Positions 54,501 to 63,374 of a stretch of DNA of 64,000 bases are shown piece by piece; position 1 is the stretch's first letter; the number at the start of each line of letters is the position of its first letter. The notes under the pieces were generated by a model. It saw only the letters and a list, made by a program, of their open reading frames with translations, searched no databases and had not been told where the DNA came from. Source of the stretch: CAYUAI01 sp964442745 (GTDB taxonomy: Bacteria > Pseudomonadota > Gammaproteobacteria > S012-40). A program made the translations under genes and the position numbers. Location of the stretch: positions 62,001 to 126,000 of the forward strand of contig CAYUAI010000001.1 of the NCBI GenBank assembly GCA_964442745.1. Direction: 5' to 3'.

Positions 54501-55467
54501 CATACATCGGTAAAATTTCTGTTTCAGGTGGATGACATTTCCGCAAGGCTTCGGCCGTCTCTCGAATGTCTCTCTCGCCCGCCATAAAAATTAAGATATC
54601 ACCCGGACCATAACTGACTAACTCATCAACCGCATCAATAATCCCTTGCTGTACATGATTATCCCGTTCATTATCATCATCCCCCGACAAGGCTTGATAA
54701 TAAATATCCACCGGGTATGTCCGCCCTGAAATTTCAATAATTGGCGCCTCCTCAAAGTGCTTAGAAAAGCGTGAGGTCTCGATCGTTGCTGAGGTAATAA
54801 TGACTTTTAAGTCTCGACGTTTGGCTATCACTTGTTTTAAGTAACCCAACAAAAAATCAATATTTAAACTACGCTCATGCGCCTCATCAATAATAATGGT
54901 ATCGTATTGATCAAGAAACTTATCCGACTGCGTTTCTGCTAACAAAATGCCATCAGTCATTATTTTAAGATAGGTTTGTTCACTGGTTTTATCAGAAAAC
55001 CTAACCTTATAACCGACAGCATGCCCAAGACTCGCTTCCAATTCCGAGGCAATACGGGTCGCCACACTGCGAGCCGCCACTCGCCGCGGCTGGGTGTGGC
55101 CAATCATTCCTCGGATTCCCCGCCCCATTTCCAAACAAATTTTTGGCAATTGAGTGGTTTTTCCGGAACCGGTTTCACCACACACAATCACCACCGGATG
55201 CGCGCTTAGCGTATCCATAATCTCTTGCTTCTTTTCAAGAACCGGCAAATTATCGGAATACTGGCAAATCGGTTTGTTGGCTTGACGAATGTAAAACTTC
55301 TCAGTCGATTGGCTAATTTTTTGTTCCAGCTGAATAATCTGTGCCGAAGACAGTTTCCCTTGGGTGGCTAGTCGTTGTAAATTTTTCGTCTGTCTGCGCA
55401 GTTGATATTGATCCCGCCGCATACAGTGCTCAATTTTTTCATTAATTTCATTGAATCGTGCTTGCAT
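51568..55467 (-). CDS. hrpA: ATP-dependent RNA helicase HrpA
   Basis: Large DEAH-box RNA helicase, implicated in mRNA processing and in resolving stalled ribosomes. From the ATG at 55467 it is 1299 residues, the usual size. It has Walker A GETGSGKTTQ, the DEAH box in IIIDEAHERSLN, SAT in TSATIE and motif VI QRAGRCGR, followed by the helicase-associated and DUF3418-type C-terminal regions. The frame extends eleven codons upstream to 55500, inside mazG; the ATG at 55467 lies just after the mazG stop and gives MQARFNEINEK. It is the last gene of relA-mazG-hrpA. Confidence 0.95.
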   Translation of the reverse strand: MQARFNEINEKIEHCMRRDQYQLRRQTKNLQRLATQGKLSSAQIIQLEQKISQSTEKFYIRQANKPICQYSDNLPVLEKKQEIMDTLSAHPVVIVCGETGSGKTTQLPKICLEMGRGIRGMIGHTQPRRVAARSVATRIASELEASLGHAVGYKVRFSDKTSEQTYLKIMTDGILLAETQSDKFLDQYDTIIIDEAHERSLNIDFLLGYLKQVIAKRRDLKVIITSATIETSRFSKHFEEAPIIEISGRTYPVDIYYQALSGDDDNERDNHVQQGIIDAVDELVSYGPGDILIFMAGERDIRETAEALRKCHPPETEILPMYARLSAKEQQRIFENHRGRRIVLATNVAETSLTVPGIRYVIDPGFARISRYSYRTKIQRLPIERISQASANQRAGRCGRVSAGVCIRLYSEEDYQARIPYTEPEILRTNLAAVILQMLYLGLGDIEQFPFIERPDKRSIKDGYKLLHELGAVDDSNRLTPVGKQLAKIPVDPKLGRMIITAMKENCLHEILIITSILSLQDPRERPLNAQKKADEKHRRFIGEHSDFMTLVNLWGYLQEQSKHLTQNKFRKLCKSEYLSYIRIKEWWDVYKQLKAHCTAAGIHLSEQVGDYHSIHCALLSGLLAQIGVKSDDQTYLGARGLKFNISPGSALFKTSPKWLVAAEIMETTRVYARTVAKIEPMWVEPLASHLVKRSYDEVHWEKRPAQVAAYERVSLYGLTLVVKRKVNYGPIDPQVARKIFIQQALVEGHFFTRAAFMQHNKSMIQEIKNLEAKVRRQDILVDDETIYQFFDERLPEAIYSGARFEKWRKDKEKENANYLFIDKASLIKTSSDAHLNERFPDHFTIEQTVFPLTYHFEPSQNTDGVTTKIPLAMLNQVTHRHFDGLVPGLIEEKINLLLKSLPKLLRKHLVPIPSFAKQCVQQFDSINDSLLEWLPQYIKKTKGVDIPIDSWNFENMPDYLFMRYEIVDEKNKILAMGRDLDKLRTELGNRTQAVFQALPKTSWQRENILAWDFGHIPEHIDLVHQEIRIKAYPVLLDCQNSVSLTVIDNKAEACVTHQKGVRRLLMLSIAKQTKYLLRNLLNIDQLCLQYSVIGACSSLKEDLVSAVFDQVFQLKSTDIRQQDEFEKKLAAGQALLIDEANTFCTLIGRVLAEYHQLMQQMKKNKSRVTSDTWQDINDQLKYLIYDGFVAETDKIWLRRLPVYLRAINKRIEKFSSLPERDQNQRLQLLPLWEYCKSHFDKQALQKVSDPEFEKFRWMIEEMRVSFFAQELKTSFPVSIKRLRDQWGQVLKNNSGRSV

Positions 55468-55469
55468 TT

Positions 55470-56249
55470 TTATAACGTATATTTTTTTGCTTGATCCCAA
55501 TAAGCTTCCATCTCGGCGACCGATAACGCCGACATATTGCCATGTGCTTGTTTGATGACAGTTTCCATATAGCGAAAACGTTTTTCAAATTTCCGATTAG
55601 CTTTACGTAAAGCGGTCTCAGGGTCGATCTTGGCATAACGTGCGATATTCACACAGACAAACATCAAGTCACCAATTTCTTCAGTGAATGCCTCTTCATC
55701 GTTAGCTTGCCAGGCTTCGACAGTTTCTTGCAGCTCCTCTTCGACTTTGGCAAAAATATCTTGCATGTGACACCAGTCAAAACCCGCTAACGCCGCTCTT
55801 TTTTGTAATTTATTTGCGAAGCTCACTGCGGGTAAATGATAATTCAGCCCATCGAGTAAGCTTTGACTTGATTGATCACTTCGTTCTTGCTGTTTCAATT
55901 TTTCCCATTGCTCGGTTTGTTGCTGCGCATTGTCAATGGTTTCATCCGCAAAAACATGAGGATGGCGCCTTCGCATTTTTTCTGTAATTTCAGTGACAAT
56001 ATCTTCGAAACTAAAAAGTTGCTGTTCTTTGGCAATTTGCGCATAAAAAACAATCTGGAACAATAAATCACCCAATTCATTCGCTAATTTGTCAAATTTC
56101 CCCTGCTCAATCAATTCAGCCACTTCATAAGCTTCTTCAAGGGTATGCGGAATCAGGCTCGCAAAATTTTGTTCCCGATCCCACGGGCATCCTTGATCGG
56201 GATCACGCAAACTTGCCATTATTGCTAATAACTTATCCATTGATGTCAT
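55470..56249 (-). CDS. mazG: Nucleoside triphosphate pyrophosphohydrolase MazG
   Basis: Hydrolyses (d)NTPs to monophosphates and in E. coli helps lower ppGpp effects under starvation. The 259-residue protein has two MazG domains: LRDPDQGCPWDREQ with EEAYEVAELIEQ and ELGDLLFQIVFYAQIA in the first, and the second with EELQETVEAW and EIGDLMFVCVNIARY. The metal-binding E-x-x-E and E-x-x-D residues are present in both. The frame opens at a GTG overlapping the relA stop (GTGA), but the ATG at 56249 fits the family N-terminus better. Its position behind relA matches that in E. coli. Confidence 0.95.
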   Translation of the reverse strand: MTSMDKLLAIMASLRDPDQGCPWDREQNFASLIPHTLEEAYEVAELIEQGKFDKLANELGDLLFQIVFYAQIAKEQQLFSFEDIVTEITEKMRRRHPHVFADETIDNAQQQTEQWEKLKQQERSDQSSQSLLDGLNYHLPAVSFANKLQKRAALAGFDWCHMQDIFAKVEEELQETVEAWQANDEEAFTEEIGDLMFVCVNIARYAKIDPETALRKANRKFEKRFRYMETVIKQAHGNMSALSVAEMEAYWDQAKKYTL

Positions 56250-56257
56250 ATCTTTTC

Positions 56258-58429
56258 TCACTTCATACGTGCCACATAGTATACGCCACGCAGTTGCATC
56301 AATTTAGCCACCACGTTGTTCAACTGATCATTACTTTTTATTTGCAGGCTAATGTACATTTTTGCCTCATGGCTCCGCTTATTTGAGCGGGTATTAGCGC
56401 CCAGCACATTAATATTATCTGCGGCCAATAGCGAGGTAATATCGCGTAGCAATCCAGATCGATCGACAGAGTCAATTTCAATATCGACTTCGTATAACTT
56501 GTCCTGGTGATGACTCCAAGCGACCTGTAATATTCTTTCCGGATAGTTTTTTTCCAGCTGAGACACATTCACACAGTCTGCACGATGGACACTCACTCCT
56601 CGCCCTTGGGTAACAAAACCAACCACCGCATCGCCTGACATCGGTTTACAACATCGAGCAAGAGTTGTTAGCAGGTCACCCACCCCTTCAATCTCAATAT
56701 CACGTTCAAGCTGGTGTGCTGCACGAGATATCGTTGGCACATCGCTTTTCAGTAATTGTTTGGCAACCTTCTCGGCGGTTAATAGATTTGCAATCTGAAC
56801 AACGCCTAATTCACCTCGCCCAATGGCCGCATAGAGTTCATCCACATGGTTAAAATTGAATTTATTGGCGACCGCCAGCAATTGCCGTGGATCAATGGGC
56901 ATCTGCTCAATGCCTCGTGCCAATAAATTACGGCCATTCGTCATATGCTCTTCTTTGAACTGTTGTTTAAACCAATGCCGGACTTTTGCTCTGGCGCGAG
57001 GGGTATTCAAATAACCATAGTGCGAAATTAACCAGTCTCGACTCGGCTGACCCTTTTTGGATGAAATAATTTCGACTTGCTGGCCACTGCTTAACTGCGT
57101 TGTCAAGGGTACCATGTGACCATCAACTCGCGCCCCTCGACATCGATGCCCTAAATCCGTATGGACATGGTAAGCAAAATCCAGTGGTGTTGCCCCATTG
57201 GGCAAATTAATCACCGAACCTTGAGGTGTCAGCACATAAATACGACTAGGGGATGGTCGAGTTTGTTGCGAACCCATCACTGCAGGCGCATGACGGGTTT
57301 CTTTGACACTTAATAATGATCGGATCGACTCGATATGCTGCTCGACTTCTCTATCATGCTTAGAGCCTTCTTTATAGCGCCAATGGGCGGCCACCCCAAG
57401 TTCCGCATGTTCATCCATCGCTTGGGTGCGAATCTGTATTTCTATCACCTTATCATCCGGTCCCATCACCGCCGTATGTAATGATTGGTATAGGTTTCTC
57501 TTTGGCGCTGCAATATAATCATCGTATTCACCCGCAACATAAGGCCAATGACTATGCACGACACTCAAGGCGGTATAGCATTGCGTCAAATCATCCACTA
57601 ACACCCGCACCGCTCGTACATCATACAGTTCATCAAACTTCAAATGCTTTTTTTGCATTTTCCGCCAAATACTGTAGATATGCTTTGGTCGTCCATACAC
57701 CTTGACAGGAATGCCTGCTTGCTGCAAAATTTGTTGTAGCTCAGTCACCACTTGCTGGATATATTGCTCTCGGTCAATCCGCCGCTCTTCTAAAAATGTG
57801 GCAATTTCTTGGTATTTTTTAGGCTCTAGATACCGAAACGTAAAATCTTCTAGCTCCCATTTAATCTGTCCGATACCTAATCGATTGGCTAAGGGTGCAA
57901 ATACATCTTGGGTTTCTTGTGCCAACAAGTGTTTTTCTGATTCACTCGCATTTTTCGCTTTGCGCAGGCGTAATAACTGGTAGGCTAACAAGATAAAAAC
58001 AACCCGAACATCACTCATCATCGAGAGCAACATCATATGCTGACTTGACGAATCCGACGGCGACTTTTCCGATGACTGCTTTAATGCAAAACCATCTCGC
58101 TCGGCGACCAATAAACGCTCAGTTTCAGCATATAAATTGCCAATCACCTGTCCAAATACCTGTGATATCTTTTCAATAGCAACCGATTGTTCACAAAAAC
58201 TTTGATAAATAATCGCCGCACAAATGGTTTCACGATCCACTCTGATGTTTTCTAAGGTTGTGATAATCTGCTCGACATCCGTCACCCATGCTGGAAACTC
58301 TGCCGCCGCAAAAAATGCCGCCGGCTGTAACCCAATGTTTGCTGAATGAACAAACAAATCGGTCACATAAGTCGGCCAACTTTTAGGAAAAACGGCATTT
58401 TGAATCGTTTGGTTTTTTTTCTCAGACAT
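56258..58429 (-). CDS. relA: GTP pyrophosphokinase RelA
   Basis: Synthesises (p)ppGpp on starved ribosomes. The 723-residue protein has an N-terminal HD-type domain in which the metal-binding HD motif is lost (IIYQ in its place), a synthetase domain with EYDD (the ExDD form of monofunctional RelA) and EIQIRTQAMDEHAELGVAAHW, a TGS domain (SRIYVLTPQGSVINLPNG), a helical region, a zinc-finger-like RCCKPM motif and a C-terminal ACT domain. It should therefore make but not degrade ppGpp; a separate SpoT is expected elsewhere. It starts a tight operon with mazG and hrpA. Confidence 0.96.
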   Translation of the reverse strand: MSEKKNQTIQNAVFPKSWPTYVTDLFVHSANIGLQPAAFFAAAEFPAWVTDVEQIITTLENIRVDRETICAAIIYQSFCEQSVAIEKISQVFGQVIGNLYAETERLLVAERDGFALKQSSEKSPSDSSSQHMMLLSMMSDVRVVFILLAYQLLRLRKAKNASESEKHLLAQETQDVFAPLANRLGIGQIKWELEDFTFRYLEPKKYQEIATFLEERRIDREQYIQQVVTELQQILQQAGIPVKVYGRPKHIYSIWRKMQKKHLKFDELYDVRAVRVLVDDLTQCYTALSVVHSHWPYVAGEYDDYIAAPKRNLYQSLHTAVMGPDDKVIEIQIRTQAMDEHAELGVAAHWRYKEGSKHDREVEQHIESIRSLLSVKETRHAPAVMGSQQTRPSPSRIYVLTPQGSVINLPNGATPLDFAYHVHTDLGHRCRGARVDGHMVPLTTQLSSGQQVEIISSKKGQPSRDWLISHYGYLNTPRARAKVRHWFKQQFKEEHMTNGRNLLARGIEQMPIDPRQLLAVANKFNFNHVDELYAAIGRGELGVVQIANLLTAEKVAKQLLKSDVPTISRAAHQLERDIEIEGVGDLLTTLARCCKPMSGDAVVGFVTQGRGVSVHRADCVNVSQLEKNYPERILQVAWSHHQDKLYEVDIEIDSVDRSGLLRDITSLLAADNINVLGANTRSNKRSHEAKMYISLQIKSNDQLNNVVAKLMQLRGVYYVARMK

Positions 58430-58663
58430 GGCGCTATGTTACACAATATATCACTTCATGATAAATAAAATGTCTTGATAAAGGACTCACAGCCAAAATT
58501 TATGACATGTAAAAGCATTGCCATGTGAATCAATTGTTGCCATAATCTCTGCGCAAACTTTGCAAATGGACTCGCCTATTTGCCATGAGTGATTTATTTT
58601 TTCGTCACGGCAAACGTAGCGACAAAACCACGTCATTGTTTGCCATAGACCCACAGCTAAAAT

Positions 58664-58739
58664 GCCCCGGTAGCTCAGAGGATAGAGCAGCCGCCTCCTA
58701 AGCGGCAGGTCGGACGTTCGAGTCGTCTCCGGGGCACCA
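58664..58739 (+). tRNA. tRNA-Arg (anticodon CCT)
   Basis: A full cloverleaf: acceptor stem GCCCCGG/CCGGGGC, D-arm with AGCTCAGAGGA, anticodon stem GCCGC/GCGGC around loop CTCCTAA (anticodon CCT at 58697-58699), T-loop GTTCGAGTC, discriminator A and an encoded CCA end. It reads AGG codons. It stands between relA and the epimerase gene. tRNA genes of this kind are common integration sites, but I see no element on either side. Confidence 0.97.
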
Positions 58740-58768
58740 CACTCACAACACCACAAACGCTTATTCGT

Positions 58769-59665
58769 ATGCAGATTACAGATGGATACTTAACAGTCAA
58801 ATTCAACACCTTGGGTGCTGAAATGCAGTCGCTATGCGCAAACGATAATCAAGAGTTTTTATGGCAAGCCGACCCGTCGATTTGGCCACGATATGCGCCT
58901 GTCTTATTCCCCATGGTAGGACGACTGAAAAACGACCAATTGATTCATCAAAATAAACCATTGACACTCACACAACATGGTTTTGCCCGTGATAGCGAAT
59001 TTTCTGTATTAGACCACAACCACCTATCCATCGCATTTGTATTATCAAGCAACGCCACCAGTAAAATGCACTACCCATTTGATTTTGAATTGGTCATTCG
59101 TTATACACTTCATCAACACATATTGCTCATCGATTATACGGTAAGAAATCCAAGTGCCATGTCACTGCCTGTCAGTATCGGTGCTCACCCCGCATTCAAG
59201 TGGCCACTGGTTGAGAATAAAGCAAAAAACCAACACTTTATTCAATTTGAGAAACCTGAACAAGCACCAATTCGCCGTTTATCATCCGGGTTATTATTAC
59301 CCGATGAGCAACCCTCACCGGTGAATCACGACAGGCTAATGTTAGATGATGCGTTATTTGAAAACGATGCATTAATTTTCGATCAACTGCAAAGTCGTTC
59401 ACTCACCTATGGTATCATCAATCAAGACTACCCTCGCCTCCATATTCACTACGCTGACTTTCCCCATTTAGGCCTATGGAGCAAATCACGCGCAAATTTC
59501 TTATGTATCGAACCTTGGCAGGGCTACGCAAGCCCTCTCACATATGATGGCGAATTTTCTGCAAAACCGGGGATCATTCAGATCGCTTCCTATGCCGAAC
59601 AATCTTGGCGCCATCGTATTGAAATCAAAATAGCAGATGAAATAGCGGCGATTTCCATCCCTTAA
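58769..59665 (+). CDS. Aldose 1-epimerase family protein (LacX-like)
   Basis: 298 residues in the galactose mutarotase fold: NTLGAEMQSL near the start, RYAPVLFPMVGRLKN and HGFARD (with the catalytic-type His), SIGAHPAFKWP (second His) and LCIEPWQGYASP (catalytic-type Glu). It resembles the LacX/YeaD-like subfamily. Members interconvert the anomers of sugars or act on sugar phosphates. No sugar pathway genes surround it. The ATG lies 29 bp after the tRNA with no clear ribosome-binding site. Its stop overlaps that of the convergent PilZ gene. Confidence 0.88.
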   Translation: MQITDGYLTVKFNTLGAEMQSLCANDNQEFLWQADPSIWPRYAPVLFPMVGRLKNDQLIHQNKPLTLTQHGFARDSEFSVLDHNHLSIAFVLSSNATSKMHYPFDFELVIRYTLHQHILLIDYTVRNPSAMSLPVSIGAHPAFKWPLVENKAKNQHFIQFEKPEQAPIRRLSSGLLLPDEQPSPVNHDRLMLDDALFENDALIFDQLQSRSLTYGIINQDYPRLHIHYADFPHLGLWSKSRANFLCIEPWQGYASPLTYDGEFSAKPGIIQIASYAEQSWRHRIEIKIADEIAAISIP

Positions 59666-60288
59666 CTCTTCCGCTTACGAATGAGCTCTCGTTGACGATC
59701 TAAAATATAGCGCATGAGCAATTTCCTATCGCTTTCGTAGAGCACGGGAAACTCCACCCCGATCCGAAAGACGCGCCTATCCTCGTCGGAATCTTCCAAA
59801 TGACAATGAATAACCTGCCCATAGGTATCAATACCAAAACGCGCATCGACAACCACGAGCTTAATATGGAAGTACTCACCAATACCATATGGCTCAGGCC
59901 GATTAAAACTAACACCACCTTCACTAATATCAATGGTGCGGGTTGTGGTAATGATGGTTTTATCTTCCGCCGATTTTTTAAATTGGTCAAACACCAAATG
60001 TGATGTAATCACATCAATTTTTTTATTCAGCACTTCCAAATACTGAGTGAGACCCGGATTTTCTCTGCGAAAAATGGCTAACATTGGACTGAGTTCACGA
60101 TCAAGTTGTTCTAACTTAACACTGAATTCATCTTTTTTCGGTTTTAACTTACCGCTATGATTTTTTATCTGCGCTAACTCATCAGTCGTTACCGGGCGAT
60201 ATTCAATATAAACACATTCCTCAATGCGAAAATAACTGCGGCGCTCTTTTTCACTATCATCATTAAACGAAACATGACTTTCACTCAC
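59662..60288 (-). CDS. PilZ domain protein at the end of the RND operon
   Basis: 208 residues. The arginine motif is split off near the N-terminus (ERRSYFRIEE), a helical stretch of about 85 residues follows (KLEQLDRELSPMLAIFRR), and the PilZ barrel signature DISEGGVSF appears at about 123-131. This layout, with a helical insert between the two c-di-GMP motifs, resembles PilZ proteins of the atypical YcgR-like or receptor type. No membrane helix is present. It begins 17 bp after the RND permease stop and is probably cotranscribed with it. Function in efflux or attachment is inferred only. Confidence 0.8.
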   Translation of the reverse strand: MSESHVSFNDDSEKERRSYFRIEECVYIEYRPVTTDELAQIKNHSGKLKPKKDEFSVKLEQLDRELSPMLAIFRRENPGLTQYLEVLNKKIDVITSHLVFDQFKKSAEDKTIITTTRTIDISEGGVSFNRPEPYGIGEYFHIKLVVVDARFGIDTYGQVIHCHLEDSDEDRRVFRIGVEFPVLYESDRKLLMRYILDRQRELIRKRKS

Positions 60289-60305
60289 CAGTTCATCCTT
60301 TTGTA

Positions 60306-63300
60306 TTATGCGATGGCTTTATAAGGGATTGCTTCAGTTTGTTTGAAGTTATGCTCACCAATCCGCAATAAGCTAGGTAATAAAATAAGAGTAAATAAAG
60401 TGCTCAAGCACATACCACCCACGATAACGGTAGCTAAACCGCGATAAAGCTCAGCCCCCGCACCGGGCACCAACAATAATGGCAACATCCCAAAGATACT
60501 TGTTAACGTACTCATTAAAATGGGACGCAAACGCAGCCGAACGGCTTGTTCAACGGCGGCCGATCGATGTAAACCTTCTCGCTCGGCGGCACGTGTCTGA
60601 TGAACTAACAAAATAGCATTATTGACAACTAAGCCTAATAAAATGATAAAACCAATCATGGTCAGCAAGTCCATCGGCTGAAACGAAAATGTATTCAATA
60701 TCGCTAACGCTAACACACCACCAATGGTCGCTAATGGAATCGTCATCAACACCAACAAACTATCTTTAAATGATCGAAACAATGCGCTAATCAATAAATA
60801 TAGAATAATAATCGCCAGTAAGAAACTGCCACCCATACTCAACAAGGCCGTTTCCAATTGATCGGCTGTTCCTGAGTATTCCACGGTTCCATCTTCTGGC
60901 AGTAAACTAGTGATGATCGGCTCAACGTCTTCTCTGAGTAAGGCGATGGCTTCTTCTAGAGACATCTCCGTCGGTGGCGTCACTCGTAAGGTAATGGTTC
61001 GCCGTCGATTAATTCGGCGGATTTCTTCAGGCCCTGCCGTACGTTGCAACTGAACCAATTCACCTAAAGGCAGTACACCAGCGTTAGGTGTTGCCAAAGG
61101 GATCGCAGCAAACTCTTCTGGAGTATCCCAAGGCTCACTCCGCAAGATCACATCAAGACGCTGTTCTCCATCAAAATAATCACCTACATGCAAACCACTG
61201 CCTAATGATCTAACAATATTGGCTAATTGACCTCGATCCCACCCAGCTTCCGCGATTCTTCGCTCATCGGGCAGTAAACGCAACTCTGGATTAGCCAAGT
61301 CCAAACCAGGAAAAGGTCGAACCGATGACCCAGGCAATACACTTCGTATGGTGCCAAACCCGGCTTGTGCTGCTTGCAATAATGACTCAATATCCCGGCC
61401 TTGAATATTAATATCAATCGTTCGACCGCTACCAAATCCGCCAAAAAGTGAAGATCGTTTGGCAAATGCCATGGTGTCCGGAAACCCCTGAATAACTCGA
61501 TTAATTAAACCCACTAACTCATCGGTTCTCGCCGGATCTTTAGCTCGTACTCCCATAAATGCACCACCGTTGAAAATCACAAAGAAATAATTATCCACCA
61601 CCAAATCTTCCTTGCCATCCACATAGGGTTGCATCCGCTCTGCCACCACAAACCCCATTTCTTTTTCTAAGGTGTCGATATTAATGCCCGGCGGAGGCAA
61701 AATAAAAGCAAACACCAGGTTACGATTCCCTTCAGGTAAATAATCGGCTTTGGGTAACAATAAAAAAGCTAAATAAATAGGCAACGCAATCAGGCTAAAA
61801 ATCCAAAAAAAACGGCGCCAACCCGTATTTGTTAACCACATAATAAATCGCGTCGTAGCACGCCACCAATGAGCATGGGGATCTTGCATATTTGAATGCG
61901 CCAACCATTTATTAGCGGCCGTGGGTAGCACCGTCACAGCAACGATCAGTGAAAAACAGATAGCAACAGCGATCGCCAAAGCCAAATCCGCAAACAATTG
62001 GCCAGCTTCTTCTTTAAGGAAAACAACGGGTAAAAATATCGCCACCGTAGTAACCGTTGAGGCTAATAATGCGCCCCAAACTTGGCTCGTACCAAGTAAC
62101 GCGGCTTCATCGCTCGGCTTACCGTTTTCACGCAAACGAACAATATTTTCCAAAACAACAATCGCGGCATCGAGCACCATGCCCACAGCAAAAGCTAATC
62201 CCGCGAGGGAAATCACGTTGAGGGTCCGACCCGCGGCATCTAATATAATAAACGAGGCCAATATAGTCACAGGAATCGCCACCGCCACCATTAACGTTGC
62301 TCGAAAACGGCGCAAAAACCACCAGAGCACACCCACAGCTAAAATGATACCAAGCCCCAGGTTAGTCCTGACCAAATCAATGGACCGGTCAATATAAATT
62401 GTTTCATCATACACTTGTTCAAACGACAAATGAGCTCTTTTTAAAGGACCTTCACGCAGTTCATCGCCAGCAATACGCAACTGCTCCATCACCTCTAATA
62501 CATTAACACCATTTTCCCTGTGTGCATTGACAGCCATGGCCGACGCCCCATTTTGAATGACAAACGAACTGCGGTCGACCTGGGCTAAACGAACCTCCGC
62601 GACATCCGCCAATCGAATAGGACGACCTTCACGCCATTCAAGCACCATATTGCCTAACTCATCCAAATCGTACTTGCCTGCAAAGCGGATCGTATAACGG
62701 CGTTTGCCCACATCCGCACTGCCCGCCGAAACATCATTACTCCCCCCCGCCAGCACCGCGACTTTGGGTAATTGTATACCTAAGCTCGCCGCTTTATAGG
62801 GATCAAAAGTAATACGCACTTCATTTTCACGTCCTCCCCGTACTTCAGATAAAGCAACACCTGGCACCCGTTCGAAGCGGGTTTGCACGACCTCTTCAAT
62901 AAAATCTTGATAACTCGCAATATGTCGATCATTACCCGGCAACGGCTTTAAAATAAACCAGGCAATGGCCCGACTATTGCCACCCACCGAACTGATCACC
63001 GGCTCTTCTACATCCTCAGGATAAAACGGCACACGATTCAACCGATTGAGCACTTCCAACAGGCCACGCTGCATATCCATGCCCACTTGAAAAGTAATCG
63101 TAATTTCGCCACGATTTCGTTGTGCTTTTGCAGTCAGCTCTGTCATACCTGGTAAACCGCGCAATACTTTTTCTTGAGGTTCGATAATATCCGCCTCAAT
63201 TTCTTCGGGGGCGGCCGCACGCCATGTGGTACTAATGGTAATTTCCGGCTTTTCCACTTCAGGCGTTAATTGAACCGGTAACCGAGAGAAACTAATCACA

Positions 63301-63374
63301 CCGAATAAAATAGCCAGCAAGACAGCGACAAATACCGCCACGGGATTACCTAGAGAGTGCTTGGTTAAATTCAT
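60306..63374 (-). CDS. RND family efflux permease
   Basis: 1022 residues in the inner-membrane RND pump layout: helix 1, a large periplasmic domain, helices 2-6, a second periplasmic domain and helices 7-12. In helix 4 the proton-relay region reads GMVLDAAIVVLENI, so only one of the usual two adjacent aspartates is present, as in a recognised subgroup of HAE1-like pumps. It overlaps the adaptor gene by four bases (ATGA) and is followed by a PilZ gene. The substrate is unknown; an outer-membrane partner is not in the window. Confidence 0.92.
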   Translation of the reverse strand: MNLTKHSLGNPVAVFVAVLLAILFGVISFSRLPVQLTPEVEKPEITISTTWRAAAPEEIEADIIEPQEKVLRGLPGMTELTAKAQRNRGEITITFQVGMDMQRGLLEVLNRLNRVPFYPEDVEEPVISSVGGNSRAIAWFILKPLPGNDRHIASYQDFIEEVVQTRFERVPGVALSEVRGGRENEVRITFDPYKAASLGIQLPKVAVLAGGSNDVSAGSADVGKRRYTIRFAGKYDLDELGNMVLEWREGRPIRLADVAEVRLAQVDRSSFVIQNGASAMAVNAHRENGVNVLEVMEQLRIAGDELREGPLKRAHLSFEQVYDETIYIDRSIDLVRTNLGLGIILAVGVLWWFLRRFRATLMVAVAIPVTILASFIILDAAGRTLNVISLAGLAFAVGMVLDAAIVVLENIVRLRENGKPSDEAALLGTSQVWGALLASTVTTVAIFLPVVFLKEEAGQLFADLALAIAVAICFSLIVAVTVLPTAANKWLAHSNMQDPHAHWWRATTRFIMWLTNTGWRRFFWIFSLIALPIYLAFLLLPKADYLPEGNRNLVFAFILPPPGINIDTLEKEMGFVVAERMQPYVDGKEDLVVDNYFFVIFNGGAFMGVRAKDPARTDELVGLINRVIQGFPDTMAFAKRSSLFGGFGSGRTIDINIQGRDIESLLQAAQAGFGTIRSVLPGSSVRPFPGLDLANPELRLLPDERRIAEAGWDRGQLANIVRSLGSGLHVGDYFDGEQRLDVILRSEPWDTPEEFAAIPLATPNAGVLPLGELVQLQRTAGPEEIRRINRRRTITLRVTPPTEMSLEEAIALLREDVEPIITSLLPEDGTVEYSGTADQLETALLSMGGSFLLAIIILYLLISALFRSFKDSLLVLMTIPLATIGGVLALAILNTFSFQPMDLLTMIGFIILLGLVVNNAILLVHQTRAAEREGLHRSAAVEQAVRLRLRPILMSTLTSIFGMLPLLLVPGAGAELYRGLATVIVGGMCLSTLFTLILLPSLLRIGEHNFKQTEAIPYKAIA

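Noticed and set aside
58487..58756. 89-codon minus-strand frame overlapping the tRNA
   Set aside because: It reads through the antisense of tRNA-Arg; such frames are a well-known artefact.
58740..59665. Genomic island integrated at the tRNA-Arg gene
   Set aside because: No duplicate of the tRNA 3' end, no integrase and no obvious shift in gene content downstream.
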